Source: Scatomorpha sp964367935 (GTDB taxonomy: Bacteria; Bacillota; Clostridia; Oscillospirales; Oscillospiraceae). Taken from it: DNA of 64,000 bases. The notes below the pieces were generated by a model. The model ran no database searches. It was given only the letters and a program-made list of their open reading frames with translations, and was not told the DNA's origin. Position 1 is the first letter of the stretch. Each line of letters starts with the position of its first letter. The stretch spans positions 248,001 through 312,000 of the forward strand of contig CAYIYZ010000001.1 in assembly GCA_964367935.1 (NCBI GenBank), given 5' to 3'. This document shows positions 31,709-41,080 of the stretch, piece after piece. A program made the position numbers and the translations under genes.

Positions 31709-34700
31709 ATGAAGCGTAAAATCCTCAGACCGATTATGATTATACTTTTCGCCTGTGTACTCAGCCTAACGGCGGTGCAGAGTGCCCAAGCGAGCTGGGC
31801 TGATCCGTACTTAGAAAGGCTTATGGAGCAGGGCGTGCTGCGAGGTGACCCGGACGGCAACTTAAATCCGGGGCGTGACATTACACGTGCGGAGTTTATC
31901 GCTATGATAAACCGTGCGTTCGGCTTCACGCAAAAGGGCGTGGCCACTTTTGCGGATGTGGAGCGAAACGCATGGTACTTTGACGATATCTCCATAGGTG
32001 TGGAGCAGGGCTACATACAGGGCAGTGATGAACTCATGCGACCGAACGACCCTCTGACGAGGGAGGAAGCGGTGGCTATGCTTTGTCGTGCGCTGAAGAT
32101 CCCTATGTTAGAGGAGGAAGTGCATGTTTTCGCGGATGCACTGGACTTTTCAAACTGGGGGCGTGACTATATAAATGCCGCTGTAGATAGGGGTGTTATT
32201 TCGGGTTATCCCGACAATACATTTAAGGCGACAAATAATATAACACGTGGCGAGGCTGCGAAGATGCTCTCGGAGATAGCCGGCGAGATAGTGGATGAGG
32301 ATACCTTCGAAGTGCCGAGCAATGTGGACGGCAATGTGACGATAAGGAGCTCGAATGTTACGCTGACGGATGTGACGATAGAGGGCGATCTGTTTGTTAC
32401 GGAGGGTGTTGGCCTAGGTTTCATTAATTTGCGTAATGTCAAGGTGTTGGGCGAGGTAATAATCAGTGGCGCAGGTGAGAGCCACGTCGGTGAGAGCAGC
32501 ATAACTATGCTTGACTCGTCTATATCTGAGTTGACGGTAGATATATCAAAGGACTTGATCCTGACGCTTAAGGCAGATAGAGGCACAAGGGTCGAGAAGG
32601 TGGTTTTGCGTTCTTCGGCGTACTTGGAGGAGCTTTTGGGCACGATAGACGGCTTTGAACATGTCGTAGTAGAGGGTTGGGAGGCTGCGACCTTCGCCAA
32701 TCTCTACGGTGACTTTAAGAGGATAGACTTAATGAGCGTCGGAGCGGCGGCAAACCTGTATAAGGGCACGGCGGACGGTATATGGGTGGACGAGGTAGCG
32801 ACGAATGCTAAGATATTTTTGGAGAAGAATACGCATGCGGACTCCATATACTTCGATGCGTCTACCGCTGTAACGGGCACGGGCACGGTGGACAGTGTGC
32901 TCATAAATGCGGCGGGTGTGACCATAACTCAGATGCCTGACTACATATATATAAGGCCGGGCATAACAGCGACGGTAAACGGCGAGCAGATGGGCTCATT
33001 GGATGCGGAGACAGACTCGCTCGACCCGGCGTTTGTGGGTAACTACCCCTATGCCGACGATATAGAGCCGACGAGCTTCGGCTTGTATGTGATGACGAAT
33101 AAGCCGGGCGAGGTGTACTATGCTACATATCTTGACGGTGTGGGCTCGCCGTCTGCTGATGATTTGACAAGCGAGACAAGCAAGCCTAAAGATTCGCTTA
33201 AAAACGGCAGTTTCGGAATATTGCCGGAGACGGAGACGATAGAGAATATAACGGGTCTGACGTCGAATGTGGAGTATGAGACCTTTGTGGTGTTTGTTGA
33301 CTTTAGGGGTGAGGTGTCGGATGTCCGCAAGGTTACAGTGACGACGGAGGACAATGTGGTGCCGGCTCTTGCGAGCGGTTACCCGAAGGTAGTGGCGACG
33401 GATAAGACGACGGCGACCATAGCCTTGATGCCAACAAAGGACACACGTTTTTACTGGGCTGTACTGCCGGATATAGCGACAGCGCCTGTGAAGTCGCAGG
33501 TGTTAGCGCAGAGTGTACCCGGTGCGGTTGCTATGGGCACGGGTACGGCGGAACTGAATGAGGAGATGACCTTCACGGTGACGAGGCTGGAAGAGTTTAC
33601 GGAGTACGTGCTCTACTTAGCTCTGAAGGATGCGGCGGGCAATGAGTCGAGTTCACTCATAAAGCTAAGTTTTGTGACGAAGGACGTTACACCGCCTAAG
33701 TTTGATCCGCCCGATTTGTATCCGAGATTGGGAACATTGACAGCGTCGACCATACCCATAGAATATATGGTGGACGAGCCGGGCACAGTGTACTGGGCGG
33801 CGGTGAAGACGGGCAATAGCTTCCTACCCGAGGTGGGCGGAGCACCTGACCTGTACGGAGCTAACTCTAAGGATCTGTTGAAGTCGGGAGCCGGAGCGGA
33901 GCTTTTTGGTAAGGGCACGGCGGCGAAAGAGGATACGCTGTATAAGATAAGCATTAGCGGCGTGGAGAAAGAGCGTCTTTACGATGTCTATATGATGGTC
34001 GAGGATGCGGCAGGCAACCTGTCGGATATAGTCATGATAGTGGGCAAGACCTTGGACAGGACGAAGCCGACGGCGGAATTAGGCAGTGACCAGATAATAA
34101 ACGATCAGTACAGCGTGGAGTCGCCTATACGTGTGACGTTTTCGGAGATAGTTGCGACGGGTGAGACAAGCTCTGACGGTGAGCTCATCCTGTTCGTGAA
34201 TACGGATAAGAACGACCTCGGCGATTATGTGCGACTCATAGATATGAATACTGCGCCGGAACAAGAGATAGCGATAGACTGGGATCTTGTGACGGTAGAG
34301 CATGTGGACGGAGCTACACAGCTGGTGTTTCCGCCGACCTCCTTTATAGACAAGCTGGAGAACAATAATAACTATCGTTTCGAGCTTGCGTACAGCTCCA
34401 CGCATATCATACAGGACACCTCGAGAAACCAGATGGATACACGTACGATATTGGAGTTTTCCACAGTGCCGCCTCTGACCTACTTCACTGAGGTGCGTGA
34501 CTTTGACGCTGACCTCTATGACGTGGCGTTCTACTTTAACCCGGAGTCACAGCAGACGGGCGCTAACATATATTTCGACATAATGATATTGTCGGATCAG
34601 CTCATAGAGTTTGAGCTCTACAGGAGCTTTACGAGTGCGGATACCTTCACGGAAGTGACGGTGGGCAAGGAATATACGATACAGCCCGACCATGCGACGA

Positions 34701-36172
34701 GTTTGTCGGAGCTTATAGGAGCGTTCACACGCTATAATGAGCTGAACGCCACTTACTATGCGATAAAGCTTACGAGGGTGGGCAATACGGATATAAGCGG
34801 CACGTCGCCCTTGACGGCGGATGTCAACTTAGAGATGTATGCGGTCATAGGAAATACGACGAGGCTTGACGACTTGGCGTTACCGAGAGAGAGCTTCGGA
34901 CCTAAGCTAACGGCCTACGTTGCCGGTGGCGACGTGTGGAGCGTTACGGCACCGACTGAGCCATTTGAACTACGCATAAGCTTGGTGGATCAGGTGCCGC
35001 CTGCGGAAATTCCGCCGACAAAGTTTACAGGCGGTGACAGGCAAGCGGTCATGGAGATAAAGACGGATAAGGAAGCTTTGCTCTACTACTGGGCCTTGCC
35101 GAAGTACTTGTATCCCGACACTTCGGATTTACCCTCGCATACGGAGATACAGACGGCGGTCACGGATCCGACGAGAGGCATAAGTTCAGGATTTTTCAAC
35201 ATACCCGATACGCCTGTAGCGGTGGAGCACACTATAGAGGGTCTCATACCGCCGAGTTCGTTCCCGACGGGCATAACATATCCGTCCGGCGTTACTGCGG
35301 GCGACTATGTAGTATTCTACTATTTAAAGGGTAATGCGGCGAACCCCTCACAGGTGTATGTGGGCGAGTTCTCGACCATACCTGTGGAGCAGCCCTTACT
35401 TGTGTCGGGCACGGCCTTGTCCTATGTGGCAGGCTCTAAGTCTGTTAGAGTTAGCAGCACTTGGGACTCTGATTGTACGGTGTACTATGTACTGTATCCT
35501 GCCGGCGTGTATGGACCTACTTCGAGGCCGACAGTGGCGGCAATATTGGAACCCGAGTTCCCGTCACAGCTCATTTCGAGTGGCTCTTACGATACACTGA
35601 AGGGCGTGATGAATGCGGTTAGTGTCGCAGGGCTTGACTATACGGTGCGTTATGATATCTTTGTGTACGGTCAGAAGTTCGTGGGCACGGAGCCTTCGGG
35701 CGACCCCTCACCCATCTATGAGTTGCGCAATATGGCACCTATAGACGACGAGGCGCCGAGGGTACAGGATGGCTCACCGAATACAGTTATTGCGGATAGC
35801 TACAACTCTAAGTACTGGGGTACGGTACAGGTGAACTTCACCGAGGGTCTGTACTACTTCGAGCAGAATCAGGTAACGAATCCGATACCGTTCACACCTG
35901 CATTGTTGACGGGCGCAGATCCGCTTTGGTCAACCACGGCACAGGGCGATATAATGGTTGCTGACTCGGCGACCTCGGACGGCGCACTGACGATGATAAT
36001 GTTTAACTTTGACGGTGTACCTGTTGGCACAACTATCAGTTTTGATAAGACGATAGGTGACGCTGCCTTGAATATTGCAGGTACGTTCAGGATGACCTTG
36101 ACAGAGGAGATAGACCTGACGGATCCTGATAACCCTGTAACGAGGGCTGTCTGGGTAGCGACCTTCTCCTAA
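31709..36172 (+). CDS. Large S-layer-homology (SLH) surface protein
   Basis: A 1487-residue secreted protein. Signal peptide at residues 1-26 (KRKILRPIMIILFACVLSL, cleavage near AQA-SW). Three SLH repeats follow at about 28-200: GVLRGDPDGNLNPGRDITRAEF, GYIQGSDELMRPNDPLTREE and GVISGYPDNTFKATNNITRGEA. They would anchor it to pyruvylated cell-wall polymer. Residues about 215-440 are repetitive beta strands suggestive of a right-handed beta-helix (VDGNVTIRSSNVTLTDVTIEG). From about 460 to the end there are Ig- or fibronectin-like beta domains, several with TPPKF, DRTKPTAE or DAAGN motifs typical of bacterial Ig-like folds. The ATG at 31709 has GGAG upstream and is preferred to 31694. No catalytic domain was recognised. 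Probable S-layer or surface scaffold. Confidence 0.88.
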   Translation: MKRKILRPIMIILFACVLSLTAVQSAQASWADPYLERLMEQGVLRGDPDGNLNPGRDITRAEFIAMINRAFGFTQKGVATFADVERNAWYFDDISIGVEQGYIQGSDELMRPNDPLTREEAVAMLCRALKIPMLEEEVHVFADALDFSNWGRDYINAAVDRGVISGYPDNTFKATNNITRGEAAKMLSEIAGEIVDEDTFEVPSNVDGNVTIRSSNVTLTDVTIEGDLFVTEGVGLGFINLRNVKVLGEVIISGAGESHVGESSITMLDSSISELTVDISKDLILTLKADRGTRVEKVVLRSSAYLEELLGTIDGFEHVVVEGWEAATFANLYGDFKRIDLMSVGAAANLYKGTADGIWVDEVATNAKIFLEKNTHADSIYFDASTAVTGTGTVDSVLINAAGVTITQMPDYIYIRPGITATVNGEQMGSLDAETDSLDPAFVGNYPYADDIEPTSFGLYVMTNKPGEVYYATYLDGVGSPSADDLTSETSKPKDSLKNGSFGILPETETIENITGLTSNVEYETFVVFVDFRGEVSDVRKVTVTTEDNVVPALASGYPKVVATDKTTATIALMPTKDTRFYWAVLPDIATAPVKSQVLAQSVPGAVAMGTGTAELNEEMTFTVTRLEEFTEYVLYLALKDAAGNESSSLIKLSFVTKDVTPPKFDPPDLYPRLGTLTASTIPIEYMVDEPGTVYWAAVKTGNSFLPEVGGAPDLYGANSKDLLKSGAGAELFGKGTAAKEDTLYKISISGVEKERLYDVYMMVEDAAGNLSDIVMIVGKTLDRTKPTAELGSDQIINDQYSVESPIRVTFSEIVATGETSSDGELILFVNTDKNDLGDYVRLIDMNTAPEQEIAIDWDLVTVEHVDGATQLVFPPTSFIDKLENNNNYRFELAYSSTHIIQDTSRNQMDTRTILEFSTVPPLTYFTEVRDFDADLYDVAFYFNPESQQTGANIYFDIMILSDQLIEFELYRSFTSADTFTEVTVGKEYTIQPDHATSLSELIGAFTRYNELNATYYAIKLTRVGNTDISGTSPLTADVNLEMYAVIGNTTRLDDLALPRESFGPKLTAYVAGGDVWSVTAPTEPFELRISLVDQVPPAEIPPTKFTGGDRQAVMEIKTDKEALLYYWALPKYLYPDTSDLPSHTEIQTAVTDPTRGISSGFFNIPDTPVAVEHTIEGLIPPSSFPTGITYPSGVTAGDYVVFYYLKGNAANPSQVYVGEFSTIPVEQPLLVSGTALSYVAGSKSVRVSSTWDSDCTVYYVLYPAGVYGPTSRPTVAAILEPEFPSQLISSGSYDTLKGVMNAVSVAGLDYTVRYDIFVYGQKFVGTEPSGDPSPIYELRNMAPIDDEAPRVQDGSPNTVIADSYNSKYWGTVQVNFTEGLYYFEQNQVTNPIPFTPALLTGADPLWSTTAQGDIMVADSATSDGALTMIMFNFDGVPVGTTISFDKTIGDAALNIAGTFRMTLTEEIDLTDPDNPVTRAVWVATFS

Positions 36173-36185
36173 GCGACAACAAACT

Positions 36186-36219
36186 AATGCGGTCACGCCA
36201 AAGGGCGTGACCGCATTTT
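36186..36219 (+). terminator. Terminator after the SLH gene
   Basis: AATGCGGTCACGCC pairs with GGCGTGACCGCATT around an AAAG loop, followed by TTTA. Confidence 0.85.
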
Positions 36220-36250
36220 AAGCTGAGCACTATGCAAGATTAGAAATGTC

Positions 36251-36279
36251 TTGCAAAGAGGCTTAGGTTGTTGTATGAT
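36251..36279 (+). promoter_or_regulatory. Promoter of the aminotransferase gene
   Basis: TTGCAA at 36251-36256, 17-nt spacer, TATGAT at 36274-36279; 33 nt before the start codon. Confidence 0.6.
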
Positions 36280-36312
36280 TAACAGTATTATATAGATAGG
36301 GGATGACTAAGC

Positions 36313-37506
36313 ATGAATGTACAATTTTCAGATCGTATGACACAGAATGATTTTCAAGGCGGATTTGTAAAGTCCATATTCGCGGCAATAGGTACGCCGG
36401 GCCTTATATCTTTCGGCGGCGGACTGCCGAACCCCATATCCTTCCCCATTGAGGGTATGTCTGCGGCGGCGGTTAAGGTTCTTAAAGAGAACGGACCCAT
36501 AGCTATGCAGTACAGCTCTACTCCCGGATATCTACCTTTGCGCACCTATATAGCTGAGCGCTACAATAAGCTCGGTGTTACACACATTAAGCCTGAGCAC
36601 ATTGTCATAACAAATGGCTCACAGCAGGCTATAGATATGATATCGGCAGTTCTTTTAAATAAGGGCGATGAGATGATAGTCGAAGATCCGACATATCTTG
36701 CAGCTCTGCAGCTGTATCATTTGTATGAGCCGAAGATAAAGGCTGTACAGCTAAACGAGGATGGCGTAGATTGCGACATGCTCGAGAAGATGATGAATGA
36801 GATGAAGCCTAAGCTGGTGTACCTCATCCCGAACTTCCAGAACCCGACAGGTCTGACATATTCAGAGGAAGTAAGGACACGTGCGGCAGAGATACTGAAG
36901 AAGCATAACTGCTATGTAATAGAGGATAATCCCTACGGTGAGCTACGTTTCTCCGGCGAGCCCTGCACAGCGCTTGCGACACTTTTGGGCGAGCAGTGCA
37001 TGATACTCGGTACATTCTCAAAGACTGTATCACCCGGTATGCGTATGGGTTGGGTAGCTTGCCCGGACGATGCTCTGCGTGAGAAGCTACTTGACTACAA
37101 GATGACGGTTGACCTGCACACGAATATCTTCGGACAGATGGTCATGCATGAGTATTTGAGTGCTAACGACCTTGATGTACACATGGAGAAGATCAAGGAT
37201 CTGTACAAGGACAAGGCGGAGAAGATGATGGCAGCAATGGCAAAGTACTGCCCGAGCGAAGTCAGCTTCACTAAGCCTGTTGGCGGCATGTTCATATGGG
37301 CAACTATGCCTGAAGGCATAAAGGCGGTGGATGTACAGGCAGCGGCTTTGGCAAAGGGTGTACTAGTGATGCCCGGCGATCCTTTCTATGAGGAGCAGAG
37401 GGGCGTACGCACCATGCGTATAAACTATTCAAACAGCACTGACGAGGATATAGAGAAGGGTGTCAAGATATTGGGCGAGGCAATAAAGGAGCTCATGGCG
37501 AAGTAG
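36313..37506 (+). CDS. PLP-dependent aminotransferase, class I/II (2-aminoadipate/aromatic type)
   Basis: A 397-residue fold-type I aminotransferase. The start is near ISFGGGLPNPISFP and QYSSTPGYLPLRTYIAER, then VITNGSQQAIDMISAV for cofactor phosphate binding. LIPNFQNPTG carries the Asn contact, and IEDNPYGELRF the Asp that pairs with the pyridine nitrogen. The Schiff-base lysine lies in GTFSKTVSPGMRMGWV. The C-terminal Arg for the substrate carboxylate is in VRTMRINYS. This set fits the LysN/AAD-like subgroup that acts on 2-aminoadipate, aromatic or branched-chain amino acids; the substrate is not decided by sequence. It has no MocR-type HTH. Monocistronic, with its own promoter and a strong terminator. 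Confidence 0.9.
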   Translation: MNVQFSDRMTQNDFQGGFVKSIFAAIGTPGLISFGGGLPNPISFPIEGMSAAAVKVLKENGPIAMQYSSTPGYLPLRTYIAERYNKLGVTHIKPEHIVITNGSQQAIDMISAVLLNKGDEMIVEDPTYLAALQLYHLYEPKIKAVQLNEDGVDCDMLEKMMNEMKPKLVYLIPNFQNPTGLTYSEEVRTRAAEILKKHNCYVIEDNPYGELRFSGEPCTALATLLGEQCMILGTFSKTVSPGMRMGWVACPDDALREKLLDYKMTVDLHTNIFGQMVMHEYLSANDLDVHMEKIKDLYKDKAEKMMAAMAKYCPSEVSFTKPVGGMFIWATMPEGIKAVDVQAAALAKGVLVMPGDPFYEEQRGVRTMRINYSNSTDEDIEKGVKILGEAIKELMAK

Positions 37507-37520
37507 AATAATAAGGCGTG

Positions 37521-37553
37521 GGAGTCTTGCGCAGGCGCAAGACTCCTTTTTTT
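37521..37553 (+). terminator. Terminator after the aminotransferase gene
   Basis: GGAGTCTTGCGC pairs with GCGCAAGACTCC, followed by seven T; a textbook intrinsic terminator. Confidence 0.93.
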
Positions 37554-37557
37554 AGGA

Positions 37558-37645
37558 TCAGGGGTCGATGTGGGCATCGTCCCCTACGGGTGCGAAAAAC
37601 ATTGCACGCACCGCAAAAAAACATCGTCCCCTACGGGTAAGGTGG
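37558..37645. repeat. Tandem GTAGGGG-family remnants
   Basis: GGGGTCGATG, then GGGCATCGTCCCCTACGGGT (37564-37591), a 25-nt spacer rich in GCAC motifs, and ACATCGTCCCCTACGGGTA (37620-37640). They are one whole and one half copy in tandem, ending just before the DUF362 ribosome site. Confidence 0.8.
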
Positions 37646-37664
37646 TAAATTTTCGGAGGTAATT

Positions 37665-38789
37665 ATGAGTGTAAACGTATCCATACAGGCGTGTGCGGAC
37701 TACGAGAGAGAGACGGTGAGGGCGTCTTTGGAGGCGGTTTTGGCGCCTTTGGGCGGCCTTGACTGGGTAACGAAAGGCATGAAGATCGCCATAAAGGCGA
37801 ATATGGTGTCACGTATGAAGCCGGAGACGGGCGGAGTGACGCACCCTACTATGGTGAGTGAGCTGTGTGCTATGCTCGTTGAGCGTGGTGCAGAGGTCGT
37901 GGTGGGTGACAGTCCGGGCGGCCCGTTTACGGGCGCGTGGGTGTCGGGCATATACAGTGGCTGTGGCATGAGGGCTGTGGAGGACGCCGGAGCGACGCTA
38001 AACCGTGACTTTTCCACCATGGACGTGAGCATACCCGAGGGTAAAGCGGTGCAGGGCTTTCCCTATACTGCCTACCTGGATAAGGTAGATGCGGTAATAA
38101 ACTTTGCTAAGCTCAAGACACATGGCTTGACGGGCATAACCTGTGCGGTGAAGAATCTGTTCGGCGTAATACCGGGCACGGCGAAGCCGGAATTTCACTA
38201 TAGACACCCGACGGTTGATGGTTTTTCAAATATGCTCATAGATATAAACCTTTATGTAAAGACGAAGCTGACCTTGGTGGATGCGGTGACCTGTATGGAG
38301 GGTAACGGCCCGACAAACGGCACACCGAGACATATGGGTGCGGTTTTGGCGGCGCATTCTAATTTCGACATGGACTTAGTGTGCGCGCATCTTATGGGCT
38401 TGGACGTGGAGAATGCACCTACGGTGCGCCTTGCGGCGGAGCGTGGTCTATGTGCCGACGATTGGCAGAGCCTCAATGTGGCAGGTGATGTCGATAGTTT
38501 CGCTCAGCCTGATTTTGAGAAGCTGCCCATACGTGAGGACGTAGGCCTTAAGAGAAGTGTGCCTATAGTGGGTGCGGTTTTGAAGCGTTTGTTTACGTCG
38601 AGACCAAAAGTGGAGCCGGAAAAGTGTATAGGCTGCGGTAAATGCGCCGATCACTGTCCTGTGGACACCATCATCATTAAGAATAAGAAGGCGATAATAA
38701 AGAAGAAAAAGTGCATAAGCTGTTTCTGCTGTCAGGAGTTCTGTCCTGTAGGCGCTATAAAGGTGGAGCGTCCTTTGGGTAGAAAGTAG
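37665..38789 (+). CDS. DUF362 protein with C-terminal 2x[4Fe-4S] ferredoxin domain
   Basis: A 374-residue iron-sulfur protein of unknown function. Residues about 1-290 are DUF362 (IKANMVSRMKPETGGVTHP, VGDSPGGPFTGAW, NFAKLKTHGLTGITCAVKN, DAVTCMEGNGPTNG). Residues about 315-370 are a bacterial ferredoxin domain with two CxxCxxCxxxCP motifs: CIGCGKCADHCP and CISCFCCQEFCP. The family is widespread in anaerobes and is presumed to take part in redox chemistry. The second cluster motif has an extra Cys (CFCC). ATG with CGGAGG upstream. Cytoplasmic, no partner gene. Confidence 0.9.
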   Translation: MSVNVSIQACADYERETVRASLEAVLAPLGGLDWVTKGMKIAIKANMVSRMKPETGGVTHPTMVSELCAMLVERGAEVVVGDSPGGPFTGAWVSGIYSGCGMRAVEDAGATLNRDFSTMDVSIPEGKAVQGFPYTAYLDKVDAVINFAKLKTHGLTGITCAVKNLFGVIPGTAKPEFHYRHPTVDGFSNMLIDINLYVKTKLTLVDAVTCMEGNGPTNGTPRHMGAVLAAHSNFDMDLVCAHLMGLDVENAPTVRLAAERGLCADDWQSLNVAGDVDSFAQPDFEKLPIREDVGLKRSVPIVGAVLKRLFTSRPKVEPEKCIGCGKCADHCPVDTIIIKNKKAIIKKKKCISCFCCQEFCPVGAIKVERPLGRK

Positions 38790-38826
38790 GGCGGAGATTA
38801 GATAAATCTTAAAGGGAGTGAACTGT

Positions 38827-40074
38827 ATGAAGAAAAAACTGTTGTCAAGCATTATGATCGTGGCGGTGCTCTGCACCATGTATGTACCTGTGAGTGCGTC
38901 GGACTATGGGCTCACGAGGGAGATGGCAGGCAACTATGTGGACACCGTGTGGGGTGTTCTTGATCGCCATGTGAGCGATGACGGCTCGACTATGATAGAG
39001 GGCGTGGAGCTTATCGACTTGGACGGCGACGGTGTGCCCGAGCTTTTCATCAACATTGGCATGGTTGAGTACATGATGAGTGATATGCTCACGGGCAAGA
39101 GCGAGCTTTGGCGCTGGGACGGCTCGAATGCTGTGCTAATAGAGGAGTTTAGTTACTACGACTATATGCCCAATAGGACGATTTTCTTACAGGTGGGCGA
39201 TGAGGTTTATGTCGATGACATGAGCGCCACGTACTCGAGCAGTGTGGGTAGTCAGAGGCATCATTTGATGACGCTTGAGGGCGGTGAGCTTGTAGCCTAT
39301 AAGAACGTGAGCTTTACCTCCGATCCCATGAACTTGGCAAATTATCCCATGACGGGCAATGCGGACGACCCCTTTGCACAGCTTTGGGTGGGTGACGGTT
39401 TCTTCAACTATTCGGAGCAGAGCTATGACGGCACGGGCGAGTACCTCGATATAGCCAACCTACATAGTGAGACATGGGCGGAGCTTCAGGCGATGGAGAC
39501 GGAGCTTTCCAAGTACGGCTTGGAGTACGAGAGCACGGATAACTACATACGTGAGAACGCTGACAATGTGCTGTTCGACAACGACACGACAGATTCGGTA
39601 ATGCATATATTAGAGGCGGCGGCACGTATGCAAGAGCCTGTGGGCACGGAGGCTTTACCGACGACTTCGGCAGTGTATATAGACGGCGTAAAGACGGAGT
39701 TTGAGGCCTATAATATAGGCGGCAACAACTTCTTTAAGCTGCGTGATATAGCCTATTGTCTACATGAGACGGCAAAGACATTTTCGGTGGACTGGAATGC
39801 TTCGGCGAATGCTATAGATATAGAGACGAGAGCGCTCTACAGTGCAGTGGGCGGCGAGATGTCTACGGGCACGGGCGTGACGAAAGAGGCGACGCCTACG
39901 ACGTCTGTGGTGTATATAGACGGAGAGCAGGTATCGCTGACAGCCTACAATATAGGCGGCAACAACTTCTTTAAGTTGCGTGACTTGGGCGAGAGCTTGG
40001 ATTTCGGCGTAGTCTGGGACGCTGATGCACAGGCGGTGCTTATAGACACGAGCACTGGCTATACACCCGAATAA
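38827..40074 (+). CDS. Secreted protein with two copper-amine-oxidase-N-like stalk domains
   Basis: A 415-residue exported protein. The signal peptide is residues 1-23 (KKKLLSSIMIVAVLCTMYVPVSA). A central domain (about 30-250) is unrecognised but contains a calcium-like loop, DLDGDGVPELF, close to the EF-hand/dockerin D-x-D-x-DG pattern. Two stalk domains follow, each with VYIDG and AYNIGGNNFFKLRD (about 280-340 and 360-415). These are the copper amine oxidase N-terminal-like repeats common on Firmicute surface proteins. ATG at 38827 has AAAGGGAG upstream, preferred to GTG at 38818. No enzymatic motif. Likely surface or extracellular; role unknown. Confidence 0.8.
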   Translation: MKKKLLSSIMIVAVLCTMYVPVSASDYGLTREMAGNYVDTVWGVLDRHVSDDGSTMIEGVELIDLDGDGVPELFINIGMVEYMMSDMLTGKSELWRWDGSNAVLIEEFSYYDYMPNRTIFLQVGDEVYVDDMSATYSSSVGSQRHHLMTLEGGELVAYKNVSFTSDPMNLANYPMTGNADDPFAQLWVGDGFFNYSEQSYDGTGEYLDIANLHSETWAELQAMETELSKYGLEYESTDNYIRENADNVLFDNDTTDSVMHILEAAARMQEPVGTEALPTTSAVYIDGVKTEFEAYNIGGNNFFKLRDIAYCLHETAKTFSVDWNASANAIDIETRALYSAVGGEMSTGTGVTKEATPTTSVVYIDGEQVSLTAYNIGGNNFFKLRDLGESLDFGVVWDADAQAVLIDTSTGYTPE

Positions 40075-40095
40075 TAGCAAAAAAGAGAAAAATCA

Positions 40096-40132
40096 AGTGC
40101 CCTCGTTCACATGAACGAGGGCACTTTGCGCT
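40096..40132 (+). terminator. Terminator after the stalk-domain gene
   Basis: AGTGCCCTCGTTC pairs with GAACGAGGGCACT around ACAT, followed by TT and GCGC; the T tract is short. Confidence 0.7.
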
Positions 40133-40191
40133 TATATGTTCGATTAATTGACTATGAAATGAGAAAAAATGCAAAAATTTCAATAAAACTG

Positions 40192-40220
40192 TTGACAAGC
40201 GGGGGGATATACTGTATATT
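40192..40220 (+). promoter_or_regulatory. Strong promoter of the DUF2325 gene
   Basis: TTGACA at 40192-40197, 17-nt spacer, TATATT at 40215-40220; consensus -35 and optimal spacing. Confidence 0.8.
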
Positions 40221-40230
40221 TCTTGTAGTG

Positions 40231-40244
40231 TTAGTTAAAACTAA
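40231..40244. promoter_or_regulatory. 14-bp palindrome TTAGTTAAAACTAA, candidate operator
   Basis: TTAGT-TAAA-ACTAA lies about 10 nt past the -10 box of the DUF2325 promoter, where a bound repressor would block transcription. The TTAG...CTAA ends resemble sites of DtxR/MntR-type metalloregulators. This is inference from motif shape. Confidence 0.4.
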
Positions 40245-40327
40245 TTCCTACTAAGTCTATAGGTTAGTGGGAAAATACCGAAAGTAAAGAAAAGACGACA
40301 TATGACTTGTGCTGAAAGGAGCATTTG

Positions 40328-40606
40328 ATGAGTATAGTGATAGTTGGCGGAAACGAATGTATGGAGAGACGATACATAGACACCTGCAAGCAGTATGGAT
40401 GTAAGGCGAAAGTATTTACAAAGATGAAAGGCGATGTCAGAAGCAAGTTTGGCAGTCCCGACATGATTATTCTATTTACAAATACGGTATCACATAAGCT
40501 TGTCGCCTGTGCCAACTGCGAGGCGAAGCGATGCAATGCACGAGTAGAGCGCTCGCATTCGAGTTCGCTCACAGCTTTGAAGGGCATATTAGACGGCCTT
40601 CAATAA
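40328..40606 (+). CDS. DUF2325 domain protein
   Basis: A 92-residue protein with the DUF2325 fold: SIVIVGGNECMERRYIDTCKQYG at the start, KMKGDVRSKFGSPDMIILFT in the middle and a Cys pair in CANCEAKRCNARVERSHSSS. I recall small proteins of this family near ferrous-iron transport (feoAB) genes, though function is not established. ATG at 40328 has AAAGGAG 6 nt upstream; TTG at 40325 is less likely. It has a consensus promoter with a palindrome next to the start of transcription and a leader of about 100 nt. The gene converges on ruvX with a gap of only 4 bp and no terminator between them. Confidence 0.8.
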   Translation: MSIVIVGGNECMERRYIDTCKQYGCKAKVFTKMKGDVRSKFGSPDMIILFTNTVSHKLVACANCEAKRCNARVERSHSSSLTALKGILDGLQ

Positions 40607-40610
40607 TACA

Positions 40611-41018
40611 TCATTTTGAATTTAAATAACTTTCCAGAATGAGCGAGGCCGCGACAGCGTCCACGCTCTTTTTGTGTTTAATTTCCTTTTTGCCGACCTG
40701 ACGCAGTATGGCATGAGCCTGTACACTGCTAAGGCGTTCGTCACGCAGATGTACGGGCAAGGCGCACTCGTCTTCCACGAGCTTAGCGAAGGCACGGCAT
40801 TTCTCGGCGCGCTCGCCCTCACTGCCGTCCATGTTACGAGGTAGTCCTATGACTATGCTCCCCACCTCACGTGTGGCACATTCGTCTTTTATGCGTTTGA
40901 TTAGCTTTGTGACCTTGTGTTCCTCGACTGTGAATGCATCACCGCAGATGGTAGCGGTCATGTCGGAAAAAGCGAGCCCTGTGCGTCTGTCACCGTAGTC
41001 TATAGCCATAACTCTCAT
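40611..41018 (-). CDS. ruvX: Putative pre-16S rRNA nuclease / Holliday junction resolvase (YqgF/RuvX)
   Basis: A 135-residue RNase H-like nuclease of the YqgF family, implicated in maturing the 5' end of 16S rRNA. Visible are the first catalytic Asp in VMAIDYGDRRTGLAFSD, IVIGLPRNMDGSEG (signature G-L-P-x-N-M-D-G), Glu in LRDERLSSVQAH and the terminal Asp in HKKSVDAVAASLIL. It runs head-to-head into the DUF2325 gene with 4 bp between stops. A GTAGGGG hairpin sits upstream of its start. Confidence 0.92.
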   Translation of the reverse strand: MRVMAIDYGDRRTGLAFSDMTATICGDAFTVEEHKVTKLIKRIKDECATREVGSIVIGLPRNMDGSEGERAEKCRAFAKLVEDECALPVHLRDERLSSVQAHAILRQVGKKEIKHKKSVDAVAASLILESYLNSK

Positions 41019-41042
41019 AGAAATCCATCCTCCGTATAAACG

Positions 41043-41069
41043 TAGGGGCGAACCTATGTGTTCGCCCCT
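41043..41069. repeat. GTAGGGG-family hairpin between two minus-strand genes
   Basis: TAGGGGCGAAC, a CTATGT loop, then GTTCGCCCCT. It lies between the stop of the WG-repeat lipoprotein gene and the start of ruvX. Confidence 0.75.
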
Positions 41070-41080
41070 GCATGATAAAT

